Below are positions 1 through 11,630 of a stretch of DNA of 64,000 nt, in pieces. This DNA comes from Chara braunii. Its lineage: Eukaryota > Streptophyta > Charophyceae > Charales > Characeae. The notes beneath the pieces were generated by a model. That model was not told the origin of the DNA. It searched no databases and worked only from the letters and a program-made list of their open reading frames with translations. The DNA lies in the NCBI GenBank assembly GCA_003427395.1, contig BFEA01000075.1, forward strand, positions 2,414,859 through 2,478,858, written 5' to 3'. Position 1 is the stretch's first letter, and each line of letters opens with the position of its first letter. Position numbers and translations under genes: made by a program.

Positions 1-905
1 TTACTACATGTCCAAACCCATAGCTGGTTCTTCCGAAGGAGGGTAGAGGTAAGGATGTAGGAATACCTAGCGTATCCCTAGATGAAATTACTACAATAAC
101 TAGTGAGGCCTAGGAAACTGCGAAGCTGCTTGGCGGATGTGGGGACGGGCCACTCCGCAATAGCAGTGATATTTGCGTCGTCCATGTGGAGAGCCTGGTC
201 AGACACGTAATGTCTTAAGAAATTCACTTTGTGCTGGGCAAAGCGGCACTTGCTCAGCTTGACGTAGAAGTCGTGTCTACGCAAGCTGTCAAGGACGTCG
301 CGGAGGTGTCTGAGATGCTCCTCAAGGGTACGACTGCAGATCAGGATATCGTCGAGGTAGACAACAACGTACTGTTCTAGGATGTCCCAGGAGATACCGT
401 TCATCGCCCTCTGGAAGGTAGCGGATGTGTTGGTGAAGCCGAATGGCATCACCGTGAATTCATCCTGGCCGAAGCGCGATCGGAACGCTGTCTTCGGTTG
501 GCCCGCTGCAGCGCCGCGGATCTGATGGTAACCGTTACGAAGATCAATCTTCGTAAAGAAGCGGTTGCCTGCTAGGCGGTCGAACAGTTCGTTGAAATGA
601 GGCATGGGGTAGTTGTTCTTAACCGTGTGGCGGTTGAGACCACGATAATCAATGCCGAGACAGAAAGTTTCATCCGCTTTCCAAGCAAAGAGGACGGGTG
701 CACCCCACGGGGAGATGCTGGGTTTAATAAAACCCAGTCTCAGAAGTTCCTCAAGCTGACGCTCGAAAGTTTGTAGGGTGCCTTGTAATGAACATGATAG
801 TCAGGCACAAGCTGGATGGAGTGTTCAACGTCGCGCATCGTTTGGATGCCAGCGTACGAGAACGACGATTGAAAAACGTCGTGGTACTCTCGAATGAGGT
901 CACGA
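1..905 (-). pseudogene. pol: Ty3/gypsy reverse transcriptase, broken and cut by the window edge
   Basis: Reverse transcriptase of a Ty3/gypsy LTR retrotransposon, which copies element RNA into DNA. Reading leftward, 905-780 encodes a gypsy linker ending in RDVEHSIQLVPDY. After a frame change near 775 a continuous frame gives LEELLRLGFIKPS, then WGAPVLF, GIDYRGLN and KNNYPMPHF. From 605 to 78 come FTKIDLRNGYHQI, FRSRFGQDEFTVMPFG and the catalytic YLDDIL box, then FLGLTSYCSNFI, where a stop interrupts the usual palm/RNase H connection. The first two aspartate-bearing blocks and the YxDD box are all present. Dead as it stands because of the frameshift near 775 and the stop at 76-78. RNase H and integrase would lie left of the window. 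Confidence 0.95.
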
Positions 906-1344
906 ACTGCGAGCTTCAGGTCAGCCGTATAGCGTGGGAGTTCCTCAGCGTCAGCGTCGGCGCGTGACGACGAGGTGGACTCGACGGATGGCGGAGGAAG
1001 GGAAGTAGAGATGGCGGAGGAAGAGAAGTAGAGATGAAATTCATAAAGATAGAAGGAGGATTTGGCTTCAGAGAGATGAGCTCGGTGTCGGGACAGGATG
1101 GATCATAGTGCAAGAGATCCGTAACATTTACTGTAAAGAAGGTGATGTCGTCCTGTCGGATGAAGTGAGCGAATTGCCGAGGCGAGGTGATGGTGATAGT
1201 AGGGGATGGTGTGGGCACAGAAGGCTCCGGGGGAGGAGGATCGGGGCGTGGTGTTGCAGTGGTACCTATGAAAGGTACGCGATACGTCTGTCCACACTTC
1301 GTTATGAGAATAAGACTGTTGATCGTCCAATCGGCCTCGGTGCT

Positions 1345-1770
1345 TCAGAACTGACGAGACCACGAAGTACCGAGAATGAAATCATACCTCATCTCCAACA
1401 CAATGAAATGTGCAGAGGAGCGGTGGCAATGAGACACCGGGAAACGATCAGTATACTCCAAAGTGAGGAAGAAAGGGAGGTCGGTGATCGTGTGATCGAA
1501 GAAGCGTTGGGTCTTGTCATCTCCTAGGGTGACGGAGATGGGCGTCGGAGAATCTGTCGTGGGTAAGCGTGATTCCTTCACCACACGTGTGTGAATGAAG
1601 TCGCCCTGAGAACCGGAATCCCACAACACTAAGTACACCCTCGTGGAGGTCGCGAGTCGTACCGGAATGATCGGGAGGGTGCGATTAGGGTCATGAAGGA
1701 TGGCGAGAAGGCAACACAGTGTAGCGACATGGAGGGTGAGTCGCTCCTGACAAGCCTGGAACATGCTCAA
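1345..1770 (-). pseudogene. Retropepsin-type aspartic protease domain of the gypsy element
   Basis: This 141-residue frame lies between the gag and RT regions of the same element, where Ty3/gypsy elements encode their protease. The active-site motif reads LWDSGSQGDFIH, fitting the D-S/T-G catalytic triad followed by the hydrophobic flap-side pattern. A second hydrophobic block near the C terminus, YDFILGTSW, matches the conserved ILG-x-x-W/F segment of these proteases. The role is cleavage of the gag-pol polyprotein. It is not in frame with the RT segment over the whole 906-1344 linker, so the polyprotein is broken. Confidence 0.85.
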
Positions 1771-3206
1771 GTGCAGAAGGGAGGACGCAATGTCCTCGCG
1801 AGTCGCAAGTTGTTTGCTGCAATGGGTTAAGCGAATGGCTCGACGCGTTGGTAGTCACGGAGAGGGAGGAGGGGAGAGGGTGGTGTGCGGAGGCGCAAAC
1901 GGTACTGCAACAGAGGGTTGAGTCCACTCTGTCGGGTCCTACGATACCTCCGAGTCCACTCCAGCAACGAGGGGCAAACCGCGACGGAGATGTCGGGAAG
2001 CCGACTACTGAGGAGGGCGCAGGTGTACACTGCACCATGGCTAGGAGGCCCCGCGAGGGTGCATGGTGTCGGGGGGGGACTTGGCAGGACGCTGACGAGA
2101 AAGCTCAACGTAGTGGTGGTCGAGGGCAGCAGTGTAGGGGCACCGCGAGGAGGTATAACCGTCCTGGCAGTAGCGCAAACACCCACGCCGGCCCAAAATG
2201 GCCGCGCGCTCCTCAGCGGAAAGGACGCCGCGAGGAGGGACAAAGCTCTGAGGGAGGTCCTGTTGAGGGACCTCGGGGGGTGACGAGCCAGCGTGACGAG
2301 AGCGGTTGTGTGCCCGAGAGAGGGTGGAGAGGGCAAGTTGGAGGTGCTCAACTATAGGGAGGGTAGAGTCCTCCATGTGGTAGTGGATGGCCTCGCAGAG
2401 GTCGAGGTCGTCGCTATGGTCACCCTCAGGCGACAGCGGGGCAATAGTGTCCTGCTCACCATACTCTAGCGCGTTGAAGCGGCTCGAGACGTGGCGGTCC
2501 TGCTGCATGGAACGATGGGGGCGACCGTGGAAAAGAGAACGGCGTTGGGGAATGTTGTGAGAGAAGAAGGGTGTGTAACCAGTACACTGAGGCTGGGAGG
2601 AGGAATCGGGGTGTAGACGGGTCCGCATCCGCTCATGGGCCTTGACGGCCTCGTAGGCTTGCAGGGCCGATGTGAAGTCGTACCGTCATAACTCGGAGCG
2701 GTACTTAAGGGGAAGGCTGGCCAAAAAGCGATCAATAAGGGCAGCCTCGGGGAGGAACGCCACATCACAAATGAAGTGGGCATCCTGAAAGACATGGATA
2801 TGGCGGTCCAGGCTGGCAGCGCCACTAGAGTCGAACCAGCATGTACTTACGACACGCTCGAAGGCGTCAGTCACTTCATGTCGGGCTCTGAAGCGATCCT
2901 CGAGGAACGCCTAAAAATCCATGACGGTCGGGGTCCAACCCTCATGAAGGAAGTGAGTGTAAAAATTATCCAAGGCGTCAAAAGGACCACCACGCAGACG
3001 CATGAAGAGGTGAGTCACCCACGTGTTGGGTGGGACGTCCATTAGCTGGAGCGTGTGGGTGGCAGACTGCAGTCACCGAGACACGCGTATTCGTGTACTG
3101 TTATACAAGGCAATGTCCGCCAAGCGGACGAGTGGTGCACCACCGTTTTGGCGGCGAGGAGATCGAGGAGCGGAGGCCTGCGCTACGACCGAGTAAGTCG
3201 GCGCAG

Positions 3207-3500
3207 GTCCTGGAGAAGGGGGCGCAGCTGACTGTACGCCCACAGCAACAGGATGCGAGGGAGTTGCGGTAGAAGAGGTAGTAGCAACTGAGGGGGTAGG
3301 AAGGAGGTAGGATGGGGGTGGAGGGGGTGCAGGGCAGGGGAAGCGAGCCTGCATGGATGAAAGAGTACAGGAAGAAGAGGGTGCAGCGGAAGGCGCGGCT
3401 ACCTGTAATGGTAGGGGTGGTTGAAGGCGTAAGAGGGCGAGGTCGGCCCGGATCTGGGCAAGCTCGGTCTCAAGACAGTGGACATAGATCGAGCGAGGAG
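3207..3500. repeat. Direct duplication inside gag, unit 1 (partner 3721-4040)
   Basis: The segment beginning GTCCTGGAGAAGGGGGCGC and ending near GACATAGATCGAGCGAGG is repeated at 3721-4040 with small indels. The two units start 514 bases apart and end about 539 apart. The duplication lies in the proline-rich part of gag and disrupts its reading frame. Confidence 0.9.
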
Positions 3501-3720
3501 GAGGAGGAGGAGTGGGGGAAGTAGACGCACGAGCGGCGTGGGGAATCCCATAAGGGGGAGAGCCGAATGGCGCTGCGGTCGTGCGAAGGGGAGGGAGAAG
3601 TGGGGCACCCGAAAAAGCTGAGACCGCGACAGAGGGTTGTGGTCCTGTGGCCGTAGTGATCGGAATTTGGGCGGGGGCGCCCGTAGAGTGAAGGAAGGCC
3701 TGGCCCGTGGCAGTCGTCGC

Positions 3721-4040
3721 GTCCTAGAGAAGGGGGCGCAGCTGACTGTACGCCCGGGCCGCATGGTGGAGCGGCGGGGGGAACAGCAGCAGGTTGCGAG
3801 GGAGTTGCGGTAGAAGAGGTCGTAGCAACCGAGGGAGTAGGAAGGAGGTAGGATGGGGGTGGAGGGGGTGCAGGGCGGGGGAAGCGCCTGCATGGATGAA
3901 AGAGTAGAGGAAGAAGAGGGTGCGCCCGAAGGCGCGGCTACCTGTGATGGTAGGGGTGGTTGAAGGCATAAGAGGGCGAGGTCGCCCCGGATCTGGGCAA
4001 GCTCGGTCTCAAGACGGTGGACATAGATCGAGTGAGGAGT
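3721..4040. repeat. Direct duplication inside gag, unit 2
   Basis: Second copy of the 3207-3500 unit. It carries an extra 20-25 bases near 3755-3785 and otherwise matches closely, including the end GACATAGATCGAGTGAGG. It contains the frame encoding the gag N terminus. Confidence 0.9.
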
Positions 4041-4061
4041 AGGGCCAGACTGCAGGGTCAT

Positions 4062-5070
4062 AAGAGGGCTTGTGACACGTCGTCGACCATAGGGAGGTGA
4101 CGGGCCAGACTGCAGGGGGTCGGAGGAGATCTACGTGAGCGGAGGGCGTAGGGGGGGTCAGCGGTGTCGGTGCGAATACCCTTACAAGGGTATCCGCTCT
4201 GGTTTTTGCAAATTACAGAAAATAGGTTTTTTTTTTTTTTTTGAAATTGAAGTACACTACGCGAGTCGCAGTTACGTTTTGTTCGCACTGACCGAATGGT
4301 TGACTGGAAGTAGAGCGTATATGGCCGCACAGTTTTGAGGCGCGCGTGATGATTGTTTCTTGATGCTATGGAGTCGGCGTTTCCACCGACAAAATGTTTT
4401 GGCTTTGATTAAGACTAGGAGAAGTTTTTCTTTTATTGAAGTGACCATGGTACGTCTGCATTCATACGGCATGCGTCATCAGAAGTGGCGTTGCTTTGGG
4501 CAGTGATTGGAGCATGCGAGAGAAAATTGAACATGAGCAAGGACCTCCGCGTAGTGGACGTGGGAGGTTGACAGTCGTGAACGGAGCCAGGCCCTAGGAG
4601 CGGCGGGCGTCACAGAACGGCAGTCGTGAGTTGGTCCGTAGGCGAAGGAGTGGCCTTGAGGTATTTTGGTAGGCCCGCGTGCCGTACGGCAACTGTTTAT
4701 ATTGAATTTTGCAGTGGCCCGTCTCAGCCTTGGGTACTAGCACTATTGGTAACGGCATTGGACTTTCAAAGCGACGGTACGGGAATCGAGGGCGACGACC
4801 GGCAGTGATGGAACATCGGAGCGGATGAAGATGCCGAGGGGTTGAGGGCCCGACGGGGCTATCCCCCTTGGTTTTGTTGCCGGCCCGTCCATAAGCCCGG
4901 TCGGCGGAACTAAGAGTGGTACATGCGGTCTCCCTTTCCCAAAGCACCAGTTTCCGACGTCCGTATTTTTATTTTTTTTATTTTTATTTTCTCTTAAGTT
5001 ATTTTTAGTTGTCGGTCCCGTTTTTGGGGCGCGGCAACAGCGCTGGTACCGGAGTTGTGTGCAGGAACCA
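4062..5070. other. No gene seen; expected 5' end of the gypsy element not identified
   Basis: The 5' LTR of the minus-strand gypsy element should lie here. I find no clear TG...CA LTR ends and only a very weak resemblance to a tRNA primer-binding site near 4190-4205 (CCAGAGCGG on the minus strand). A T15 run lies at 4227-4241 and a T-rich (TATTTTT)n stretch at 4965-4990. Confidence 0.4.
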
Positions 5071-5072
5071 GC

Positions 5073-5370
5073 GGGGCGTGGTTCAATTGATACGCCCATG
5101 AACTGCTGAAACCGCAAGCTGAGGAGTTCAACGTGCATGTGAGCACGTTGGGTTAGCCCACAAGGCGGAAGAAACCTGAGTGGCGGGAACCCTCCACGGA
5201 TGCACCATCCGCCAACCACGGTCTGCTGTGTGAGGTTTGAGTGTGGGCATGCCCGGTTGGGACCCGTAGATGGTGAACCGTGCCTAGGCACAGCAGGACG
5301 GGGAACTGGGGCAGTGGCCGCTGCAGCAACACTGACTATGCGCAGCCGTTCACATGGAACCCTTTGCCAC
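5073..5370 (+). repeat. tRNA-related SINE-like repeat, copy 1
   Basis: The head carries an A-box-like stretch (GGTTCAATTGATAC) and a B-box-like GAGTTCAAC about 40 bases later. A tail near 5236-5365 (GTGGGCATGCCCGG to CACATGGAACCC) recurs at about 5665-5790 and, more diverged, at about 6515-6640. The same head recurs at 5905 and 6057. This is the organisation of a Pol III-type SINE, strongly diverged. Confidence 0.55.
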
Positions 5371-5374
5371 ACCG

Positions 5375-5550
5375 GTCTTCAAAGTTCCTATCTGAGAGTT
5401 GCTACTACCACCAAGATATGCAGCGGGACCTGCGTCACCTGNGATCACGCTGCAAGGGTTGCGGGCCCCGCACCCNTCTACTCTTCACGACANCCNAACA
5501 TAGGNCGCACACCCGGCNTCATGGGACCANCAAAGTACCAATCNGCCANN
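5375..5550 (+). pseudogene. Possible fragment of gypsy integrase zinc-binding region
   Basis: In one plus-strand frame 5397-5465 reads as HQDMQRDLRHL followed by SRCKGC, resembling the D-x3-(F/L)-x3-C-x2-C part of retroviral-type integrase HHCC domains. Undetermined bases (N) at 5442, 5476, 5493 and beyond prevent a firm reading. A short relic at best. Confidence 0.3.
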
Positions 5551-5664
5551 GCTGCAGGCACGTAGGGCCTTGTCCCATCTGAAAAGGCACAGGAGTGCGA
5601 CCCGAACCATGCTCAAAGCCTCGAATTTGGTCTGTCCCAAATCTGCATATTTTGCAGATTTGGA

Positions 5665-5995
5665 GTCGCAGTGTGAGCATGCCCGTTGGGGCCCGAAAGA
5701 TGTGAACTGTGCCTGGGCGGAACGGCCCGGGGCACTATAGGGAGGCCTGCAGCGGTGCTGAGTGCACAGCCGTTCACGTGGAACCCCTCCCCGTTTTGCT
5801 GTGTTATTTTATTTTTGTTTTATTTTTACTTATTTTTATATACCCTTTGGTTCCAGTTGGGAGACGGCCCAGGCGTTGGTTCTGGGGCTGGCAAAGGTAC
5901 CAATGGGCTAAGCTCAATTGGTACACCTATGAATGGTTGACAGACATACCTAAGTTCGAGCCCCGCTGGAAACAGGTGAATAAAGGGTAAAAGTA
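5665..5995 (+). repeat. tRNA-related SINE-like repeat, copy 2
   Basis: The tail-type sequence at 5665-5790 is followed by a T-rich tract and a head at 5905-5965, with A box (AGCTCAATTGGTACACC) and B box (AAGTTCGAGCCCC). The B box is nearly canonical for Pol III. Confidence 0.6.
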
Positions 5996-6056
5996 TAATT
6001 TTGCATTGATATGGGCTGGGGCGGTACCAGTCCCAAGGCAGAGTAGACAAGTACAA

Positions 6057-6160
6057 CGGGCCAACTCAGTGGTACACACAGAATTGTTGAAGTACAGACC
6101 TGAGTTCGAACTCCAAGAAGTAGATAAGCGGATGATGCAATTCTGAATCACCCCGGGGGC
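6057..6160 (+). repeat. tRNA-related SINE-like repeat, copy 3
   Basis: Head with CCAACTCAGTGGTACAC (A box) and TGAGTTCGAACTCC (B box), followed by a GATAAGCGGATGATG tail that parallels copy 2. The related tail sequence reappears at about 6515. Confidence 0.6.
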
Positions 6161-6208
6161 GGGGCTGCCCGCTCCGTGGGGATATCCCAGTGCCGTGCGC
6201 ACGGGTCA

Positions 6209-6275
6209 GTCCTTCGGGACATCTGTAAAAATTGGAACGGTACAAGGAATATTAGCATGACCCGTAGGCAAGGGT
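6209..6275 (+). pseudogene. U6 snRNA pseudogene, diverged
   Basis: Begins GTCCTTCGGGACATC, the U6 5' stem-loop, then AAAAATTGGAACGGTACAAGG and TTAGCATGACCC, matching the central U6 region including the start of the spliceosome-catalytic segment. The ACAGAGA box is damaged (ACAAGGAATA) and the 3' third is lost. No functional promoter elements seen. Confidence 0.75.
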
Positions 6276-6644
6276 GGTTGTGTGCAGCTTTTGATCCTGG
6301 CCAGCAGAAGGTTGGTGTGTTCGCTTTCGTGGCCAGCGGTCACAGCTCGAGTAGGATGAGTATTAAAGACTACCCGGTCCAACAACAAAGCCTTATGAAG
6401 CTTCACTTCTCGGTTGGGCTGCTATCGGATTAGTTGCTACTAGGCACTACGCTCGCATCAAGGAAATGAGGGGCAGGGGCACGGCCAGGGTATCTGTGGC
6501 CCGTCTAAGTGTGAGAGGATTGAGTGTGAGCATGCCAGTGGGATTGGAGGGATGGTGAGCCACTGTCCGAAGCAGAGTGATGGCCAAAGGAGGTGGTGTC
6601 GGTGGAGGTGCGCAGGGACAGCAGTGTGCAACCCGTGCTTCATT

Positions 6645-7644
6645 CCACAGGCTGGTATAAAGGCAGATGCACCTAGGCGCAATCTCGCGCTAGATACATT
6701 TGCAGGGAAGGAATGAGAAAGCATCGGGAAAATGACGCTGGTGGAGGGATGAATTCATGGTTTATTCATTTTTGTTTTTTATTTTTGTTGGAATGAGACT
6801 GAGGAGAATGCTAGACCAGTGTTTTGGAGGCAAGCGAGTGTAGTGGTGATGAGTTTTTGGAGGAAAGTAGTGTGGAGAGAGTCAGAAGAAAATATAAGTG
6901 CGCGGAAGCTTTGAGAAAATTGTCATGATGAGGGCAAAAGTTGAATATCTCGCCCGATTCTTCACGGAATCGAGCAAACTAAGATACTGTACTGAGGTTT
7001 TTGGACATAGCAAATTGATCTACGATGTCAGATTTTGGATTCAGAGTTCACTTTTGACGCTATGGGGTTCAGGGGCTGCGCGGTAGCAATAAGGAATATC
7101 CGGAATTCGATTGAGTATCCTCCCATGTTTTATCTGAAGTTTCTTTTTCCAGCATATATGGTGGAGTAGTGGAACGAGGCCTATAATGAGTTGTGAGCGC
7201 CCTCACAAGATCGTGGCCATCTTGCTCGAGGTCATGACGGTCTCCCTCTTAGAAGTCGAGATGGTAACATTCAAAGTGTCGGTCGTTTTTGGTAAGACCC
7301 GATATCGGTTGGTGTTTCAACCGTGTTCGTCGTCGAAATCATCGTGCTACACGTCGAATTCTGATGTTGGTCGTACTCTGCATCCCGTTTAGGGCTCGAT
7401 TCCACTCATAACTGCTCGCTTTGATCGCGACCAGATGCATGGCCAGCAATCGGACGTCAAGACGATGTTTAGAGGGCTAGAGTGAGTAGGAGGGAACGAA
7501 GAGAGATCGAGGAAGACGGAGATGGGCATGACTTAGAAAAGGAAGAAAAGGGATGAAGAGAGAAACGAGAGGTGAATGTATTTACCCGGCGGGCGAGTTT
7601 TTTCTTTACTGAACCTCGCTGCCTTGATGGCCAGGTGCATTCAT

Positions 7645-7645
<1 letters not shown>
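6645..7645. other. Unassigned region, no gene recognised
   Basis: No reading frame with family resemblance. Moderate AT content with a T-rich patch near 6765-6790. Nothing supports a gene. Confidence 0.4.

Positions 7646-7649
<4 letters not shown>

Positions 7650-7707
<58 letters not shown>
7650..7707. repeat. (GA)n microsatellite
   Basis: An uninterrupted GA run of 58 bases. Reading frames through it are artefacts of the repeat. Confidence 0.99.
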
Positions 7708-7709
<2 letters not shown>

Positions 7710-7713
<4 letters not shown>

Positions 7714-10160
7714 AAAGGCAAGGTAATGCGGGAAAGGAGGGCAGCAGGGAGAATGAATTACGCAGTTGGGCTTACCTGCTGCTCCGACTTGTTGATGCTG
7801 TGATCTTTGTGACCTTCGTAATCGGGTTGCAGCAAGCTCGATCCGAACCTGACCGTAGTTGCAGCCAGATGTATTTTGAATAATAAAGTGCGAGTGGGAC
7901 GGAAACACGAGCTTAGAGCACAGAGAGCACCATGAGGTAGGGAGTGTCGGGCAAAAATAGAGGTGACGTAGGGAGTTAGAGGGATGTGTGCAGAGAAAGT
8001 GGCTATGTGCATTAAGAGGGAAAGTGGCAGTGCACGTGCAGGATGGGTGAAGACGGGTCGAGGGAGAGGAGGAAGTAGCGAGAGGGAACTCACCGCGGCA
8101 TAGGAAGTGCCAAACAGGCGATGCGGGACGAATCGAAAGTCGAGCTACGAATGCCAAACTCTGGTAAGGCTCGAAGTAGCAGTGTATATTTCCATGTTCT
8201 AACGATAGATTCATTCCACTTTGCGCTGACTGGTGCGGAGTCGGAATATGCTAGTGTTTGCAAATGGTGTCCGTGGTAGTTGGAGTGCTCATCGTCGCGG
8301 TGCTCATCCCCCCGGTTCGCTACCTTCTCAATGGTCGCCTGCATAGATTTGGTCGTCTTCGTGGTGCATCACCTGCATTGGGCGGAGCACCAGATTTACC
8401 CAATAGGCATTTCGTCCAGATTCATTAAGGTACGCTAGGGGAGGGGTCAGCGATGCTAGTGCCGAGCATCTTTGACCAGTCACTCGCACCAAGAAATCGG
8501 GTTTGAATCGGGAAGAGGACGAGGAGGCTTACCTGGCAGTGAATCTTCCCATCTTGTAAGCGAATCTTCCCATCTTCAAGTGAAGGTTTGTCCTCATGAT
8601 GTACGCTGGTGATTGGAGGTCGCACAGTACGAGCTACGGAGCCAAGTGCCACGGGTGTGTATCTATCTACTATGTAGCGGAAGATTCATACTGATGTGTG
8701 GGAACGTACCTGGTCTCCGCGATGGTCTACAAGGTCGACATCTTCATGCACTCCGGTGGATGCTGCGGACGTCAGCAGGATGCTATCAATTTGTAGACTG
8801 CCAGTAGCTAGTAGTAGTAGTAGTAGTCTGGGCACTGGATACATATATTTGGGGTAGCGAGAGTATGCTCTTACTGACATTAAGATTCAGTGCTTTGGTT
8901 CTCCGGTGGTGCAATGTCTGTGCATTTCTGCTTTCTGGACAACGCTCGACTTGCTGACTATCAATGAGAAGTTGCATTCTGAATTTTTGTCATTTCGCTA
9001 TGGTTCGTTCTCCCTAAGAAGGAAGGGGAGATAGAGGAGACTTACCTGCACGTGAACAGTGGGGCGCAGTGATCTCACGATCTGACAGCGAGAAGCGGGC
9101 AGGTACTTTCGCGGCAAGTTAGGTGTGTGGGAGCAGCAGGCAGTGCGACTGTGTGGACTGCCTGCACCTTGTCGTCAGAACTGGCCCCGGGAGAGGGAGT
9201 TCGCCTGCAGTACCGGGAGCGAGGTTTTGCTGCATCGCAATAACCCATCTCATGTCCCATGATTGCTCAAACGTTCTTTTAGTAAGCTAGTCGGCGTGGT
9301 GTGTCTACACGTCGCTCCGCCATTACACTTCGAGGCCACCCGTTACACTGGTGTGCTTGATTGATCTGGCCTATAGTCGCTTGCTTGTCTCGAAGACTAA
9401 GCCATACACATTTAGGCACTACCAGGGTGCTTGCCTCAGCAGCTGTTGCAGGCTGAACAGAGCGCCGCATAAAACTCGAGGTGGCTATTAAGCGGTTGGA
9501 CATGTGTCATTTACTGTGATTGACTAAGTACGATTAAAACTCGTTGTTGAGCACGGCTGCTGAGCTCCGACGCATGATCAATGTATTCCGCCATGTCCTG
9601 TGCTACGTTAGCTGCGGTGCATAGGGGTTGTGTTCGTTGAGTTTTTTTTGTGCATGCTGATTATGCACAGTTGGTATGCATGCAGCATTTTGCTGCCCCT
9701 ATTTCAAATGGGACAAGGGAGTGTCTATTACGCTGGTCAAAGAGAGTTGCGTAGCAACGTAGGGGAGTGATCAAGCTGCGAAAGGGCGTCGTTGTTGCGA
9801 TTTGGGGGACCATCAGAGGATCATCTCTCCGTATTTTGGCTTGGGCTGTTCTATTGCGTCTTGGCCGCCATTGCGGGGCCCTTAGGAGATTCCAGATTCC
9901 AAGGCCCTCTTACTGTAAGTTGAGTTGTCCCTCTCTTGGATCTCGAGAGTCTAACCTATCTCCTTCTATCCTTCTTACTCTCAGTCTAGTCTGAAGTTAC
10001 GAGAGGAAGGCGGAAGGCGGGATTGCAACCTGTAGGATCGCAGCAAGACCTTGTGGGAGGTCCACCCACCGATTGCGGGAGCTCTGCCGGAGCCCAGGCG
10101 AGGTTCTGGAGGCAGGGAACTTCAGGTATAAGTCTCGCCTGACGCGTGTGATCCCAACCC
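7710..10160. other. Unassigned region, no gene recognised
   Basis: No frame longer than about 110 codons and none with a recognisable family. Short local repeats occur: the motif AATCTTCCCATCTT twice near 8540-8580 and a (TAG)n run at 8813-8828. Confidence 0.4.
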
Positions 10161-10370
10161 CTAAAAAATATTATTCCTTTGGACTATCTGATAACATAAT
10201 TATGAAAGGTTATTACTTTTTATGTTTGTATTGTATGTCATGACATGCTTTTGAAAAGGTTAAATTAACAAGTGTATATGAGAGTCAGATACTTTGAGCG
10301 AATTTAGACAGAATGAATTGGGGGAAGGCGGGAGGAAGATGTTTTGCATGCTTTGACCGGGTCAACCCAA

Positions 10371-11630
10371 GGCTGAATTCCCCTAGGTTGGTGTGGACTC
10401 AGTGCCATGTTTATTTTTGTTTGTTGGGCTGTCTGAATGACTTTTTTTAGGATTGGGCCTACCCTAGGTTGGATGGCTCAGTCGCCGTTTCTTTGAGGGA
10501 TTCTGAACAGGAGGACGGGCACCCCGGGTGGGGAAGGCTCAGAGTCCTGATGCTTCTTTTAATGAGTTATGGTGCATGTTTTTTCTGAGGGAATAACGGC
10601 ATAAGACTAAGCGTAACCTAGGGTTAGGGCGGCTTAGTCATGAGCCACGAATTAACTGGCCAACCAAAAGTATAAATTTTGATATATATATATTTTATTG
10701 AACTTATACTTCTGACAGACGGGCACCCCGGGTGGGGAAAGCCAGTCAGTAAGTCAGGTAGAACTAAGGAAGAGGGAAAGATATGAAGAGTAAAACAAAG
10801 GTAACTGGGCAGACTGAATGTACCCTAGGGTTAGGGCGGTTCAGTTATATGCTCATGATAACACTAAGGAGCAGAGAGTTAGTATAAATTTGTTTTATTT
10901 TCCCTTCTAGACATGAGGCAGGATCGGAAGTTCCATTTATTGGAAAGGTCCGATCGACTGCTTAATAAGAGAAGAAAAAACATAAAATCTGTGAAAGTAT
11001 TGTACCCTATTTTCTGTTGTATGGCTAACTAGGCGTACCCTAGGGTTAGGGCGGCTTAGCGATAAGCCTTTGTCGTTTAGTGTAAGTTGGACGTACCCTA
11101 GGGTTAGGGCGGTTCAGCGTTCAGTGTTTATAACTGTTCAGGCAGATCAAGCACACCCTAGGGTTAGGGCAGCCTGATCACATTGCCTTATGTAACTTAA
11201 ACTGTATGGCTAACTAGGCGTACCCTAGGGTTAGGGCGGCCTAGTGATATGCTTTTGTCGTAGATGTGTTGTGGGTTGGACGTACCCTAGAGTTAGGGCG
11301 GTCCAACTTTTTGTCGTTTGTACTTATATTCAGGCAAGTCAGACCTACCCCTGGGTAGGGATGGTCTAGAATGATGCCATATGTAACTTTGTTTAAAGCA
11401 GATTGGGCACACCCTAGGGTTAGGGCAGCCCAGTTCTATGCTCTTTGTCGTTAGTTAGGCAGAAGTCAGACGTACCCTAGGGTTAGGGCGGTCTGGTCAT
11501 ATGCCTTATGTGTACAGTTCATGTTATGTTGGGCATACCCTAGGGTTAGGGCAGTCCAAATGTGCGTACTTTATTTGTGTACCTAGGCAGGTCAGGCATA
11601 ACCTAAGGTTAGGGCCTTGTCTGACCGTAT
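10371..11630 (+). repeat. Hairpin array of copy 1: constant 19-nt loop, varying complementary stems
   Basis: About 16 units. The core is close to GTACCCTAGGGTTAGGGCG, flanked by short arms that differ between units but pair with each other. Examples: 10605-10612 with 10632-10639 (GACTAAGC/GCTTAGTC, 8 pairs); 11213-11219 with 11239-11245 (ACTAGGC/GCCTAGT); 11275-11281 with 11301-11307 (GTTGGAC/GTCCAAC); 11465-11471 with 11491-11497 (GTCAGAC/GTCTGGT, with G-T pairs); 11590-11597 with 11619-11626 (GGTCAGGC/GTCTGACC). From 11036 on the units are spaced about 58-66 bases apart. First units (10381, 10469, 10522) are more diverged. Confidence 0.85.

Larger units (their letters stand above)
2041..4061 (-). 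pseudogene. Degenerate gag region of the gypsy element
   Basis: Several overlapping minus-strand frames together look like a decayed gag. The N-terminal frame (4061-3399) starts with a heptad-like stretch, LETELAQIRGDLALL, typical of gag leader coiled coils, followed by a proline/serine-rich region. The frame at 2874-2686 (RHIHVFQDAHFICD, LIDRFLASLPLKYRSEL) resembles the gag capsid core. Near 2230-2160 the segment CLRYCQDGYTSSRC looks like a damaged CCHC zinc knuckle: the first cysteine pair is displaced and the histidine is replaced by tyrosine. Frameshifts separate the pieces. The order gag, protease, RT on the minus strand supports one element. Confidence 0.7.

Noticed and set aside
10371-11630. 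CRISPR-like array or telomere repeat
   Set aside because: The constant part is only 19 nt and spacers are not unique inserts of fixed length; the flanks are mutually complementary instead. TTAGGG words occur once or twice per unit, not as a continuous telomere repeat. The genome is eukaryotic.
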